From Pleurotus ostreatus/Saccharomyces cerevisiae fusant (lineage: Eukaryota; Opisthokonta): 49,485 bases of DNA. Position numbers and translations under genes: made by a program. Where the stretch lies: NCBI GenBank assembly GCA_024196135.1, contig JAMQCK010000151.1, positions 1 to 49,485 on the forward strand. The letters run 5' to 3'. The notes below the pieces were generated by a model. It searched no databases. It had not been told where the DNA came from and saw only the letters and a list, made by a program, of their open reading frames with translations. Positions 24,506-37,490 of this stretch are shown in pieces. Position 1 is the stretch's first letter. Each line of letters opens with the position of its first letter.

Positions 24506-27500
24506 ATGGCCTTCCAGCAATCTTCCTCCTACCGCGCCTCTATGGCGTCGTCCGCTTTCCCCGCCTCGACCTCGACACCCTTCAACCCTTCGGCCTCTTC
24601 CTCCGCCTTTGCCTCCCCCGCGACCCCCATCCGCCCGCTACCCTCCACCATTCTCTCCTCCAAGCACGCCCCGCCTCTACCGCCCGCATCGCAAACCTAC
24701 GAACCCCTCGTCAAGGGCGTGTTAGCAAGCCGACTGGCCCGATGGGTCTTTCCTTGGGCACTCGCTGCATGCGTTGCAATTGGCGGGGTGTGGGCATGGG
24801 GAGCAGGGGTTGGCGAAGACTTCGCGGAGTTCGTGCGATCGGCGGTGGGGAGGGGCTTCGTGCTGTGGGTGCTGGCCGCGGTGCCGGCGATCGTGGTTAG
24901 GAAGGCAGCGTTGACAGGTGCGCGACTCCGTACTTCGGTAATCGGTGGAAGTACTAACACTGCTTGCAGTCTCGCGCACGCCTGCTTCTTCCCCCGCCCA
25001 ACTCCTGCGCGCCACAATGGCAAGGCCAGGGTCTCAACGGACGCTCCTATCCCTCCTTGGCTCAGCAATCCTGTTTGGAGCCTTCTTCGCCACGGTCGAC
25101 GCCAAGAGCAGGTTCACGGTGTTCGTCAATTCGAGGTGCGTTTGCTATCCAGTCCACCTCGATCTACACATGCTAACGTTCACCTTGACTTCCAGAAAGC
25201 ACCCGCACTACCTGAACCCGCGTCTCCTCTTCCTCCTCTCCGCCCAATTGGCGACGGCCGCACTCTTCTTCCTCCGCGTCGTGCTCAGGGATCGGATGGT
25301 TTTCCCGTGGACCGCGCCGCAGGTTCGTCTACTTCCACAATCATTTCTGCCTCAACCATGGCCGTCACCCACCCGCCTCCTCCTTCTCCTTCCTCCGTAC
25401 CACCTCACCGCCCCTTTCATCACTACTCCTCCCCCTTTCATCACTGCTCCTCGCCCTTTCAACCTCTCACACCCTGCTAACGCTCACCCCAGCTCAACCC
25501 CACCTCCCTCACCATCGTGCCCGCCCTATCCTCCGTCACCGCCCTCCCCCTCGCCGGTCTCACCCTCCTCGTCGGGAGGATCACGCTCGGCCTGCTCTAC
25601 TGGCTACCCGTCCTCCCGATCTTCCTCAAGCCTTTCACGGCGCATTTTGTACGTGGCGGCTTGCTGGGTGGGGTGCTGGGGGTGTTCAATGTGTTTGGTG
25701 AGTGGTGTATCTTTTGTGTACAACCGTTGTGTCTGAGATGGTGCATCGTTTTGCTTCGGGGCAGTTGCTGACCCCTATCCTAGGCTCTCGCGCCCTTGGT
25801 GTCATCGGACAGGCTTTCATTGCGGGCTTCCTGACGACCCTTGCGTGGGACGTGGCGTTCTACCTGTTCGATAGCTGCGTGGCGATGGTATGTCGAGTTC
25901 TTCTCTTCAATCTCTTTGCCATCTCTCGTTCCCTCCTTTGCGTGCTTCTTCTTCCATCTTCGCCTTCGCACCAAGCTCTCCTGAACCCTCACGCACGATG
26001 CTCTCCTTTGCCTTCGCGCCTCTGCTCCACATTCCGATAGGCAAAAGCTAACTACTATTCAGCCCATCCAAACCACTACCGATCCGGCGGTGCTCGTCTC
26101 GGCTGTATCGAAACCGTCGTCGGAGCTTTTCCAGGCGCTCGCGTGGAGAGAACTGGAGGCGAGGGCGGGCGAGGAGGATGGGAAGGGTGAGGGTGAGTTA
26201 ATCCTCCATTCAGCGTGCATATATGCTCTATCGGGGCTATCAACCTTCGGTTGCGCTATCTCAGGCGGAAGCTTGTATAGATTTGAGACGATGCTTGTGC
26301 ACGCCCGAGCGAAGCTTCTGCGTGCGCGAGAGAAAGCTTCTGCGCGCTCGAGAGAAAGCTTTACGACGAGCTCAAGCATAACAGCCAATCGGCTTCGCGC
26401 CCCATCCCGCTTGTCTTCCCTCTCGATCGCACGCTGACGCCCCCTCTCAGCCTTCGCTCGCACCCTCCTCGCCGATACGGCACTATGGCCGCACGTCGTG
26501 CGCCCAGGGCTCCTGCTGCTCGGCGAGGACTACCAAAAGCTCGTCCGGCGCGGTGGGCCTGCGCAGGCTCCTGCCCCGGAGGCCGCCGCCCAGCCGGCGA
26601 CATCGCAGTCAACCTTCGGGCAATCGACGTTCGGCTCGTCGACGCCCAACTTCGGCTCTTCCACCCCCAACTTCGGTGCATCCAACCCCAACTTCGGCGC
26701 TTCGCAATCGACCTTCGGCGCCTCCAACCCCAACCTCAATCAATCGACCCTCGGTGCCGCACCCTCCACACGCACGCCCGTCAAACCCACCCCGCTCCTG
26801 CGCGCCTCCATCTTCAAGCAGGCTCCGCCATCGCCTGCGCGGGTGGTCGCGGATGCGTTGGCTGCCGATGGTGTCGTGAGCCGCGTACCGGACGTGTTCA
26901 ACGGTGCGGTCGAGGGCGTCGAGCGTGCCCTACATCCTGTCGAGGCGACGTTCTCCCCACTCGGTAAATCACTCGCCGGATCCCTAGCCGCACCACTCGA
27001 GCGCGCCGTCTCCCCCGTCAAGGACGCCCTCCACGAGGCCGTCGTCGAGCCCGTGCGCGAGACAAGGGGAGCCGTAGCGGAGATCGTGGCGAAGGTTCAT
27101 GATCTGGTGCTCCCACCGCCCGTGCGGGAGGCGTATGGGAGCTTGTATGCGTGGTGGACGAGGGAAAGGGCGGGAAGGGCGGCGGCGGGGGCGCTGCCGA
27201 GGAGGGAGACGGATGCGGTGGTTGTGGGAGGTGAGTGTTGTGTGGTTGATTGTGGGCTGAGCGTGGCGCGTGTTCTCGACGTGGCCGTCGCCTTCTCTAT
27301 AACTGTGGTCGCCGTCAAAGTGAGCAAAACATACTGACCAATGTTCTGCAGCCCTCGCGCACATCATCGCGCACTCGCTGACCGCGGATCGCTTCGGCGC
27401 CGTGCAGCGCGACATCCCGCGCGTCATGGAGGCGATGGTGCGCTTCCTCGGCGAGGTCGAGGGCTGGGTCGGCGAGATGGAGGCGAGGAGGGTTGCGGTG

Positions 27501-27994
27501 GCGGAGAAGCTCGAGCGCGCGCGCATCGTGCGCGACCTGGAGGGGAAGGGAAGGGTGGAGGAGGGTGGCGAGGGCGAGGACGAAGGGCGCGGCGAGGGGG
27601 AGGAGGATGCGAGGGCCGCCAATGCAGGGCAAGGACCTAAAGAGAGCGTGGAGGCTCTCGAGCACCAACTTGCGCTCATCGAGGACGACTTGCGGCATGC
27701 GCACGAGGCGTTTGGTGGGGTTGCGGAGGGTGAGTTTCTCGGTTTTTTCGCTTGACGAATGTCTCTTCTTGCGCCTCTGCCCCCCCCTTTCTTGCCCTTC
27801 ACCTTCCCAACCTTTGGTCCACCCCTCCTCTGCTCGTCGATGCGGCCAAACAAGCTAACTTTTCTCTTCTTCTAGCCTTGAAGACCGCTCTCGCGCGCAT
27901 CGTACGCACGTTCGGGGCGAAGCTCTCCGCGTTCAGGTTCCCACCCGTCGTGGCAGCGAAGATACAGGGGTGGATAGATGTCGTTGGGGTGTAG
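24506..27994 (+). CDS. NDC1: Nucleoporin NDC1 (Ndc1/Nup family)
   Basis: Membrane nucleoporin that anchors the nuclear pore complex, and in yeast the spindle pole body, in the nuclear envelope. Nine exons: 24506-24917, 24970-25135, 25196-25322, 25493-25697, 25784-25887, 26063-26192, 26451-27230, 27352-27729 and 27876-27994; 806 residues with consistent phases. The N-terminal half has about six hydrophobic segments (for example WVFPWALAACVAIGGVWAW, FVLWVLAAVPAIVV, LLSLLGSAILFGAFFATV, LFLLSAQLATAALFFLRVV, VTALPLAGLTLLVGRITLGL). These are followed by a region with the family-typical ELFQALAWRELEA, then a soluble C-terminal half ending in ALARIVRTFGAKLSAFRFPP. A stretch at about 26610-26750 encodes six FG dipeptides (STFG, NFG) in Ser/Thr/Asn-rich spacers. 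I infer the name from topology plus the conserved central and C-terminal segments; POM-type membrane nucleoporins are the alternative. Confidence 0.75.
26283..26372. repeat. Intronic short tandem repeat in NDC1
   Basis: Three degenerate copies of a roughly 25 bp unit containing CGAGMGAAAGCTTCTGCG-like sequence, inside the intron between exons 6 and 7 (26193-26450). This makes the intron 258 nt, much longer than its neighbours. Confidence 0.55.
26620..26745 (+). repeat. FG-type coding minisatellite in NDC1
   Basis: Degenerate tandem copies of a roughly 24 bp unit of the form AACTTCGG(C/T)-(G/T)C(T/A)TC(C/G)A(A/C)CCCC, encoding (S/A)xxPNFG or SQSTFG. It lies within exon 7 of NDC1 and keeps the reading frame. 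Repeat number is probably variable between strains, as for most coding minisatellites. Confidence 0.65.
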
Positions 27995-28987
27995 GACGGA
28001 CTCGAAACACCCCGTAATCCAAGACCAAACTCGCTATCGACGCCCATCGACGTACCAATCAATGAATCAACGCTTTCGGCCAAGGTATATGCTTCGCTCG
28101 TCGTCATGATATGCATGGATCCGCGTTATTGAAGTGCAACAACGCGTTGTACATCTTGATTGAATGCCTTCCCCCTGCTGAGCCGCTATCAGAACTTGCA
28201 CGACTTGTACCACGCCCTGCCTATATGCCCGCACCGCCCACGCTCCTTCTCGCCGTGCCTCTGCTTCAATCGAATCGGGCTGTTGCTGGTCTCTCTTGGG
28301 CGAGTGGCACCCCGCCTCCATGTAAACTCTGCATGTTCGTCAGCGACAAGCTGCCATCGTCAGAGGAGTAACTTACGCAGTGGCAGCCCGAGATCACTGC
28401 TTTGCACGGTGCTGATGTCGAGCGGAGAACCGTGCTCCTGTGGCCTCGTCGTGGGGAAGGGGCTCCCTTTCCATGACCCCTCTCTCCATGGACGTGGGAG
28501 TGGAATGGTCCGAATTACAGCAGGTTTGTGACATGCCAACCTCTTCGTCAACAAGTCGTTTGCGATGAGCCATGCCTTTGGCATTGTCAATTCTGTGAAA
28601 AAGTATAACCGGCTTCTTCTGAGGTTGGTGTGCTTTGACGCGCACTTTCTCCTGTACCGCTTACGTGTGAGGAATTTGCCAGCAGGCAATGTATCACCCT
28701 CGGGGGATGCACAGACATCGACAAGAACGCGCCGCCTGGCCAGACAACAGAAGATTGGGAAAGAGTGATGAAATAGAAGAAAAGAAACTAGAGAAACAGT
28801 GCGTGTGCGGGAGTCCTAATACATGTGCGTCGCCACCAGCGAACGATACATAGATATGTGCATACAAAGATCGCATAAGAGGTCATCGCTATCGTAAGAG
28901 TCCTTCAGTACCAGCGTCACGAGGGAAATCGAAAGAAGTCATAGTGGTATACAGCGGAGACATACGCGGGTATGGGGGAGCGCTCGA
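27995..28987. other. Convergent intergenic region, NDC1 and myosin
   Basis: About 1 kb between the stops of two convergent genes. It must hold both 3' UTRs and polyadenylation sites. I saw no gene, RNA or repeat in it; the short frames lack motifs. Confidence 0.55.
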
Positions 28988-31900
28988 CTACTTCCTGGGT
29001 GACGTGTGGGGCGAGCCGTACGCAGAGGATGGCCTGTCGATGGCCAGACGGTTTCGCAATCTCTCGTTGTCCCGTTCCAGACTGGAAAGAGGCGCGCGAT
29101 CAGCCAACTGAACGCCGCAGATGATAAGAAACCTACTTCAAAGCCTTCTGTTTATAGTCGGCCGCGTCCCGTTCCGCCCTCCGCTTAGCTGACTGTAGCT
29201 CGTTTTCCTGGGTGTGCTGCACGCCGCGTCAGTTCAGACAAGCAGATAGATCACGACTTGGGACCCACCAGCTGATCGGTCCTTCTCCTTAACTCCTCCA
29301 ACTTCGCCTCGTATGCCCTTCTCTCTTCTTCGAACTTCGCGCGCTGCCGCTCCACCTCTGCGACCGCGTGCTTCGCGTCGCGCACCGTACGCTGGTTGCC
29401 AGCCTTGCCACTGAGCTGGCTTGTCAACTCCTCGATCCGGGGATCCGCCCGTCGCGAGATGGTCGCCGGCCGGCTGGCATTGGCTAAGGACTTCGTCTCG
29501 AGGTCGACGATGCGGACGTTGAGCTCCTTGACCTGCTTCTCGAGGTGCGCCTACATGGCATGCGTAAGTCAGTGTAATCGACGACGAATGCGTATAAACA
29601 CCTACGTTCAGTCTGTCCAGCTCCGAGTTCTCCACCCTGACCTTCCCGAGTTCCATCTGACACTCGTTCGCATACGCCTCCGCGCGCTTCATACGTTCGA
29701 ACGCGCTCGCGACTCGATCCTCCTGTTCCTCAACCGCACGCTCAAGATCCTGCTTCTTCAGCATCAGACGCTGCACCTCCGTGTCGCTCGGATCGACGTG
29801 GTCGAGCCTAATCTCCTCCAGTTCGGCCTGCAGCGCTCGCCTCGCCTTCTGCAACAGCGCACGGTCCGCCTCCGCGTCATCGAGCACGGCGCGTAGTTCG
29901 CGCACTTGGGAATGAAGGGCGACAATCTGCGACTGCTGCTCTGCTTGTGCGGCAACGGAGGATTCGTACGCCTTAGTGACGTCGGATATCTTCGTCTCCA
30001 TGCGCTCCTTCTCCTTCTTCCAACCGCCGCTGTTGTAGACCTCATCGTCGAAGCGGAGCTGGAGCTCGTCGTAATCGGAACGGATCTTGCGGTTCTCCTC
30101 ACGAAGGCGGCTGAGCGCGTCACGCTGAGCTTGAAGCTCTTCGCTGAGTTGGGACAACTCGGCTGAGTTCGTACAATGTCAGGATCGCTGTCTTGCGTGA
30201 TGACATGACACTAGCGTACCTTGGTACTTCTTGCGTGTCTGGTCGGCGTTGAAGTCGCGTTCAGCAAGGTCCTTCTGGTGCTGCTCGCGTTCATCGTCGA
30301 GCTCTTCAGTGAGACGCTGCCTCAGAAGCTCGAGGTCCGATGACTCCCGTCCCTCGTCTTCCAGCTTGGCCTCGAGCTGTGCGACACGATGTTCAGCAGA
30401 CTTGAGCCGTTTCTGGACGCCCTTGTGCTCAGACTCGAGTGCAGAGTGCGCCTTCTCGAGGTCTGACAGCTGCCTCTTCACTGCGAGAACATCAGTCACG
30501 ATCACATGCAAGCTTGGCCAGACAACGCACCGTGTGCTTCGGCCCGTGCCGCCTTCGCTCGCGCGATCTCAGTGGCTTCCAGCTTCTGCTGATACGACAG
30601 CTCATTAGCCTTGTAGCCCTCGATGGCCGTGCGAAGTTCTGGTCGAACGCTTCAGTGCCGTGGTCGCTAGAGTTTGTCAATGTCAGTACATACCTGAGAC
30701 AGCAGCGGACGACGAGGAAGACGTGATGGCTTCCTCTTGGAGCTTCTGCTGCAGTTGCCGCTTGATATCTGCGATCGTGGTTAGTATTGAGTTACTGGAC
30801 GCCGAGAATGTATCCCATACTTGCTGCCTCCGTCTGCGCCAACTGGTTCTGTTCCTCCAGTTGCGAGATCTGCGCCTGAAGTTGCTTCTTGGCCTGATTG
30901 AGCTCGCGCACTTGGCCCTTCTGCAGCTCCAGTTCGCTCTGCGCACTTCGCTGCTGAACGAGCTAAGATGGGAGTGAGCATTTATAATGAAGCATCGAGC
31001 ATAAGACTCACTAGAGCCTTCCTCGACTCCTCCAGACGAGTGTAGTTCTCCCGTTCCTCGGTAATAGCGTGCTGGAACTTTGACCACATCGCCTGGATGC
31101 CATCTATCTGCGCGGCCTCGGCGACACGGCGAGCTTCAGCTTCTTCGGCCAACAGCTCAGTCAGGCGCGCGTTCTCCTTCGCTAGCCGGACCTTGTACTG
31201 CTGCAAGAACTGCTTTGAGCCGTCGCTGTTCTCGAGCTCCGCCGTCATCTCGCGAATGGACGACTCCAGATGTTGCCGCACGCGCTCCTGGGCGGCCATC
31301 TGCAACTCGAGCACCTGGACCTGCTGCTTAAGAGCGCTGATCTGGCGTTCCGAGATGTGAGGCGCGTCAGGACGGGAACTGGTGCGCGTCCGTCCCGAGT
31401 GCCCGTCTGAGCCGCGCTTGCTGGGTGAAACGTTGGACATCCGACGGAAGTCGTTGGCAGACGCGCTCGATCGCGACTTCCGCGGGCGCGAGGGGGTGTT
31501 CGTGAGCTCGTCGTCGAGAGCTTGAAGCTCGCGAATGAGACGGGACTGGAAAGACGGATCCGACGGAGCAGTATTCAGGACGAGATCGCGGATCTCCGCA
31601 TGCTGTCTTTCTATGCGCTCGCGTATCCTATTGGATGTCGCATTCGCGGACTCCGACTCGTCAAGCTGGGCCTGTAGTTCAGCAATCTTGGTTTCGTACT
31701 GCCTCTGCATCTTGGCCATGGAGTTTGGCGTGATGGTTTCGTCTGCCAAGCGCTCCAGCTCCTTCTCAAGGGCATCTTTCGACCTTTGAACGATCTGCAC
31801 CTGCTCGACCAGCTCCTCCACACGCGTCTGCGTGTTGTGTAACTCATTTTGGAGTCGTCGGACCTGTAATTCGGCCAAGTCTTTCTCCTTGCGCTCTTTC

Positions 31901-34900
31901 TCGAGGTCGGCTATCGCTTTGGCAGCACGCTCCTCCTGCACTCTGCCCGTCTTGTCGCGATTGCGCATCTCCAAGCGTTCCCGCTCCGTCTCGCGCTGCA
32001 TATCTTCGGCCTCGTGCATCAAGCGACTCTTCGCCTTCTCCAAGGACCGGATATAGGCAATGTTCTTCTGCAGTTCCAGCTGAGCATCCGCGAGTTGTCG
32101 GTCGGTGACGCGCTTGGCCTCTTCGAGAACGTGGACGTGTTCGACGATGGTCTTGTCCTGCTTGGACTCGAGCTGCTTGACTTCCCATTCGCGAGCTTTC
32201 AGATCGTCCAAAGCTTTCTTCAGGTCGCGCTCGAGCTTGACGTTGTGATCCTTGATGCGGATGAGCTCTGCCTTTTGACTAGCGAGCCGCTGCTCAAGAG
32301 TGGTGCGCTTGGACGTCTCGCTCTCCAGCTCCTTCTTGCTCGACTCCAGCTGGCGCTGAACAGCGCCCTTGTCCCGCTCCATCTGGATGACAAGCTCGTC
32401 GAAGTCCAGATACTTGGCCTGCGCTGCAGCAAGTTGGCGCTCCAGAGTCTGCAGATCGGTCAGCTCCGCATACATTGCTACAATGGCATAGACCAACCTC
32501 TTTCGCTTTCTGGGCCGCCGCCAGTGAGTCCTCCGACTCGCTCTGTCGGGAGCGCAAAGATTGCAGCTCCGATTCGAGCGCCCGCTTCGCCTTCTCAGCA
32601 TCTGCCAACGCCGCTTGCGACTTCGTCAACTGGGCCTGCGCCCCGCGTTCGCGTTCTAGCAGCGACGCGTAGGTGTTCTCTAGAGACTGGTGCTCTCGGT
32701 TGACGTGCTCAAGCTCCGTCTTAAGCTTGCCCTGCAGTTCGAGGGCCGTGCGGCGCGCTTCGGTGACTTCAGCCTCCATCTGCGCGACATGGGACCGCAA
32801 AGTAGCGACCTCCTGCTCGCGACTCTTCTCGACCTCGTTCCGGCGCTCCTCCTCGCTGGTCTTAGCGTTCAGGACGGCGCGCAGCTCGTCGAGCTCCTCC
32901 TGCAGCTTGTTCTGCACGGCGACACCACGCGTGCGGTCCTGGCGCTCGGCGTCCAGCTCAGCGGCAAGCGTATCGATGTCACTCTTGAGGTCGATGATCT
33001 CCTTCGCGGCTTGCTTGGAGGCCTGCGCTGACGCATCGAGGTCCTGCTGCAGACTGGCAATGCGGTCCTCCTTGCGCTGGATCATGGTCGAGTACTCGTT
33101 GGCAGTTCGTGCCATCTCGGCGAGTTGCTCCTTAGCTTGGCGGGCTTCCTCTTCGAGACCATCGGCCTTGTCCTTGAGGAGCTCCCTGCGAGTCACTTAG
33201 CGGATACTTACGCTAGCTAGGCGTCGAATGCATACCTGTTCCTGGCTTCGACCGTCAACTTGCCCTCGAGCTCCTTCAAGTGAACGTCGGAGCGGTCCTT
33301 CAGGCGATCCAAGTCTTCCTCGCGCTGCATCGCCAAGTTCTTCAGCTCCTCGCTAACCTTCCTCAACTCCTCCATATCCGCATGCACCGCGTCCAGCTCC
33401 TCCGTCGCCGCGCCCAACTGCGCCGTCAGCTCCTCCTCGCGCGCCGCCCACTCCTTCTGCTCGCTCTCCAGCCGCACGAGGTGCTCCGCCGCCTGGTCGA
33501 ACATCTCGCGCATCGCCTCGTACTTCTCCTCGCTCTCCTTCTGCAGCTTCATCACCCGGTCGAGCTGCGAGTCGAGCGTGTCGAGGTCGCTCTGCAGCGC
33601 GAGCACGTCCTCTTCGAGCTCGGCCTCGCGCTTCTTGCTGCGCTCGAGGAGGCTGTCTTTGTCGAGGGCGAGGGCGCGCTCGGCTTCCAATGCGTCCTCG
33701 ACGCGGCGCTTCTCGGCTTCGAGGGACATCTTGAGGGTCTGCAGGGCTTCGCGCTCTTGCTTGTCGCGCTCAGCACGCTCCTTGATGAGCATGAGCTCGG
33801 CCTCCTTGCGCCGCAGCTCCTCGTCGTTCCGCGTAGCAGCAAGCAACGGGCGAACCTGCGCGTCATCAGCTAACATCTCTTCACGGGTATGATGATGCCC
33901 ACCTTGGTGTAGAGCTGCCACCACGGCCAATCCCTCAACTCGCCATACACCCTCGCATTCCGCTGAATCGTCCGGATCGCCACCGCGCGATTGAGGATCT
34001 TCTTCATTTGCCGCCTCGCCGTATACCGCCGCGCCGCAGCCTGCAATCTCGAGAAGATATCGAACAGCAGCAGGTCCCGCCGCTCCTCCAGCTCCGCCAG
34101 CACGCCCGCCTTGAAGAAGATCTTCGACGTGCCGATCTTGAAGATCGCGTCGTCGAGCTCGAGCGCGTTGACCATCCGCCTGCACGCCTCGCGCCCGTCC
34201 ATGTACCCGCGCGGGATGATGCCGGGCGTGAGGATCTCGTACCGCTGGCGGAACTCGACGAAGGGGAGTCGGTTGGGATACCCAAGACGCGCAATACGGA
34301 TCCCCTCCAGCACACCATTACACCGCAACTGGTCAAGCACAAGCGGCACATCCACCCTCCCAGGCTTCTTATGCGCATTCGGCACAATGCAGCGCACAAA
34401 ATGCGGCTGCGTCGCCTGCAGCTGCGCCATGAGACTCGCCAGCTGCTCGCGGTGCCGCTGCCCGACCGTCCGGAACGCGCCCTTCTTCAGCCCGCGCTTC
34501 TTCCCGATCGTCACCGCGCCCGCGGAGACGTAGTCCGAGAACAGGCTCGCGACGTACCGCTCGGACGACTGCGCGAGCACGCGCGTCAGGTGGTCGTTCA
34601 GCGGGTCCTTGTTCTTCTCGAGCCACCCGTCCGTGCGGTATTCGACCTTCGCCGCGTAGTGCTGGATGATGAAGCCCTGCTCGAACCGCGACGGCTCGTA
34701 CTTCAGCCGCCCCGGGTGCACCTCCTCGCTCCTTGGCACCGGCCCCGCCCACATCGCGTTCAGCTTGTTCGTGAACGTCAGGTCCGTCGCCTTCGGCATG
34801 ATGCACTCCTCGTCGAGGCAGCTCAGGATGCCGATCACGTTCCCGCTCGCCTCGATGAGGTCGATCGTCGGCTGCAGGTCGAGCCCGAAGTTGACATAGT

Positions 34901-36776
34901 CCCACTTGATGCCCTCGCGCGCGTACTCCTCCTGCTCGAGCACGAACATGTGGTGGTTGAAGAACTGCTGCAGCTTTTCGTTCGTGTAGTTGATGAGCAG
35001 CTGCTCGTACGCGTTGACCTCGAAGATCTCGAAGCCGGCGATATCGAGCACGCCGATGAAGGTGGACTTGGACGAGGGTCGATCGAGGGCTTGGTTGATG
35101 CGGTCGACCAGGGCGCCGAAGGACTTCTCGTAGAGCGTCTTACAGAGGGCAGACAGCTCGTCGCAGGCCTGCTGCCGTGTACGTGCTTGTGACACCCATT
35201 CATGGCCGGCACGAGCCAGGGGCTTGAGTACAGCCTTCTTGAACTCGTCGACCGGCAGACCAAGCAGGTAACAGACGCGCTCAGCCTGCGCATGGTGCGG
35301 CATAGTCGCATCGTCATCGCGTGTCGAGGAAATGACTATGTTGCCAATGTGAAGCACGGCTGCGACGATGCGGAAAAGGTCGGCCTGCTCTTGGGGCGAG
35401 AAACCTACAACTTCTAGAGCAGACTGGTGACGATGAGCGCGAATCTTGTTACGAGCGACAAGGAAGTACCTTGAGCAAATTCCATTCCTCCTTGTCATCG
35501 ACTCCGTCGACCTCACGCCTACTGCGATTGAGGTATTCATAGTCCTCGACATCACCGTCAAGTAGGAGATCCTCTATGCAACTGTCAGTAGCCGCTGCAT
35601 ATCAAAACGAGGCAACGCACTCTTGATGGACCCTCCACCCGCCATGAGCTGATAGAAGACATGGAAGTTCCGCTCTGCCTCGCTTCGCACAACCACTCTG
35701 CTCTTCTCGAGGAGATACCAATCGATATTCGCACCCGCAATACTGCCATCCGGGGCGAACGATATGCGAATGAACTTCCCAAAGCGACTGGAGTTGTTAT
35801 TCCGCTGCGTCTGCGCGTTTCCGAAGGCTTCGAGGATGGGGTTGGCTTGCAGGATCTGGCGCTCAAGCAAGCCGAGTCGGCTCTTCGCGTTGAAGCCCGA
35901 CCCGGATACGGATGGGGACATGGCGTGTCCGCGGCGTTGTGAGGTGGTGCGAGGTAAGCCCGATGCTGGCATGACGCCGCTATATGAATTTGAGTGTGTG
36001 AGGGTGGGGGAGCGGGAATGTGATGGCATATGGACGTCGGTGGCGATGGCTGCGAGGAACTGGATGACCTTCTTTGTTGTCTCCGTCTTTCCTGCGCCTG
36101 ATTCGCCGCTGCGATGTGTGAGTGCACGATTGGGCAGTAGAGCAGTACCACATACGTGATCAGAATACTCTGATTCTCCCGCTCGTCGCCCATATTGACC
36201 CACGCGCGCTCTGCGACGGCAAAGATGTGCGGTGGGTTCTCATCGCGGCGCTTATTCCTGTACTGCTGGATCACCGCGTCCGTGTACAACGGCAAGTTCT
36301 GGTACGGGTTGATAGCGACCAGAAACAGCCCCGAATACGTCTGCGCAAACGCGTCAATCTCGCAGATCAGAACGCGTCCCGCGGGTGGCAACGCACGTAG
36401 ATCGCGCCCGAGCCGTATCTCAGGCGCAAGTTGTGCACCACGCTCGCCTCGTTGAGGAACGTCAGGTCCGCGATATCCTCCGCGCGGTCGAACTTTGGCG
36501 GATTCATCTTCGAGAGCGCGATGATGGGCACCTGGCGGATCTGCGCGGCGCGTCAGTCATCCTAGGCTCATGCAGCAGTACGCGCACACGCACGTCGCCG
36601 CCCGCGGCCATCACAATCTCCGCCACATCGTCCTCCTCCTTGTTCACCCAGCCCGCGAGGTAGCCCTCCTTCTCGTCGGGCACCCACACCCACTTCTTCT
36701 CGTTGAACTCGGCTTGGGCGGCGGCGGCGTGCGCAGCGGCCGCGCTGAAAGACGGGCGCGGCATTGGCGCCGGCAT
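28988..36776 (-). CDS. Class II myosin heavy chain
   Basis: Actin-based motor of the cytokinetic ring and septation in fungi. The N-terminus has the myosin SH3-like segment ([18 protein letters not shown]). The motor domain follows: [18 protein letters not shown], the P-loop [17 protein letters not shown] near 36110, the switch I region [10 protein letters not shown], switch [13 protein letters not shown], the actin-binding part around [15 protein letters not shown], and the converter region [18 protein letters not shown]. An IQ-like stretch ([18 protein letters not shown]... [14 protein letters not shown]) leads to an essentially continuous coiled-coil tail of well over 1,000 residues (34 kb down to 29.2 kb) with no globular tail domain. 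That is diagnostic of class II rather than class I or V. The last exon ends SPHTSPRK at 28988. About 15 short introns give roughly 2,300 residues; only the main exon boundaries were checked. A Ser-rich insertion of about 50 residues lies after the P-loop helix (loop 1). Confidence 0.93.
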
Positions 36777-37490
36777 GGTTGGAGGTTCGTTATGTGCAGA
36801 TGAGAGATTGGGGAGGTAGGTAGAGCGCGTCTTTAGTCGCAGGGCTCGCTGCCCGCCGCGACGAACAAAGACAAGCGCGTCACTGGCACGCGCAAGTTCG
36901 AACCCCTGATCTTTCCAAATCAGGAAAGAAACAGCTCAACAAACAGAGGTCAACGGCAGCGCTCTCGACCTCCTTCCGGTTCTTCACTGCGTCACCTTCA
37001 GCATCCAGTCAAGCTTATTCATGCCCTTCACGCTAACACGCTAAACATATCCAAATTCAACATTCCCATTGTGTCTAACTAACTATCCAAAAACCAACCA
37101 AGCGCCGTGATGAATGCAATGTTATGCTACATGGAGGTCATCCCGTCCACACATGCTCTATGTAAGTCTATCGTGTAGGTGAATTATACGTCGTCGGGCG
37201 AGGGTGAATGCTACGTCGTCGGGCGAGGGTGAATGCTACGTCGTCGAGCGTCGTCAAGTGTCCGAAGTCAGGTCAAGCAGGTCAAGGGTGTGTATGTGCG
37301 ACTGGAACGACAGATGATTGAACAGGCGAATGAGATACGCGCGACAGGCGACGCTCATATTAGAGCAGGCCGGGGGTGAGTAAAGCGGGGGAACAGGTTG
37401 AGGGGGTCGAGGGCGAGGTCGGATGCGCCAACATCGACGCAGTAGAACGCACTAACGTCGTCAAACACGAGTGCTGACTTGTGTCGACGT
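36777..37490. promoter_or_regulatory. Region upstream of myosin, downstream of MFS gene
   Basis: 714 bp between two genes in the same orientation. It should hold the myosin promoter near 36777-37000 and the 3' UTR of the MFS gene near 37400-37490. It contains one clear tandem repeat (listed separately). No gene is seen. Confidence 0.45.
37181..37257. repeat. Three-copy 25 bp tandem repeat
   Basis: Three consecutive units of GGTGAATGCTACGTCGTCGG-type sequence followed by GCGAG. The second and third are nearly identical, while the first carries TTATACGT in place of GCTACGT. It sits between the MFS and myosin genes. Confidence 0.75.

Noticed and set aside
29396..34899. Long + strand frames antisense to the myosin gene (for example 34008-35192)
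   Set aside because: Shadow frames: codon bias of the real minus-strand coiled-coil and motor exons suppresses stops on the opposite strand. The translations are Leu/Arg/His-rich without domains.
36880..36930. A GTTCGAACC sequence resembling a tRNA T-arm
   Set aside because: Neither strand can form the paired T-stem around it, and no anticodon arm or acceptor pairing is visible, so no tRNA is called.
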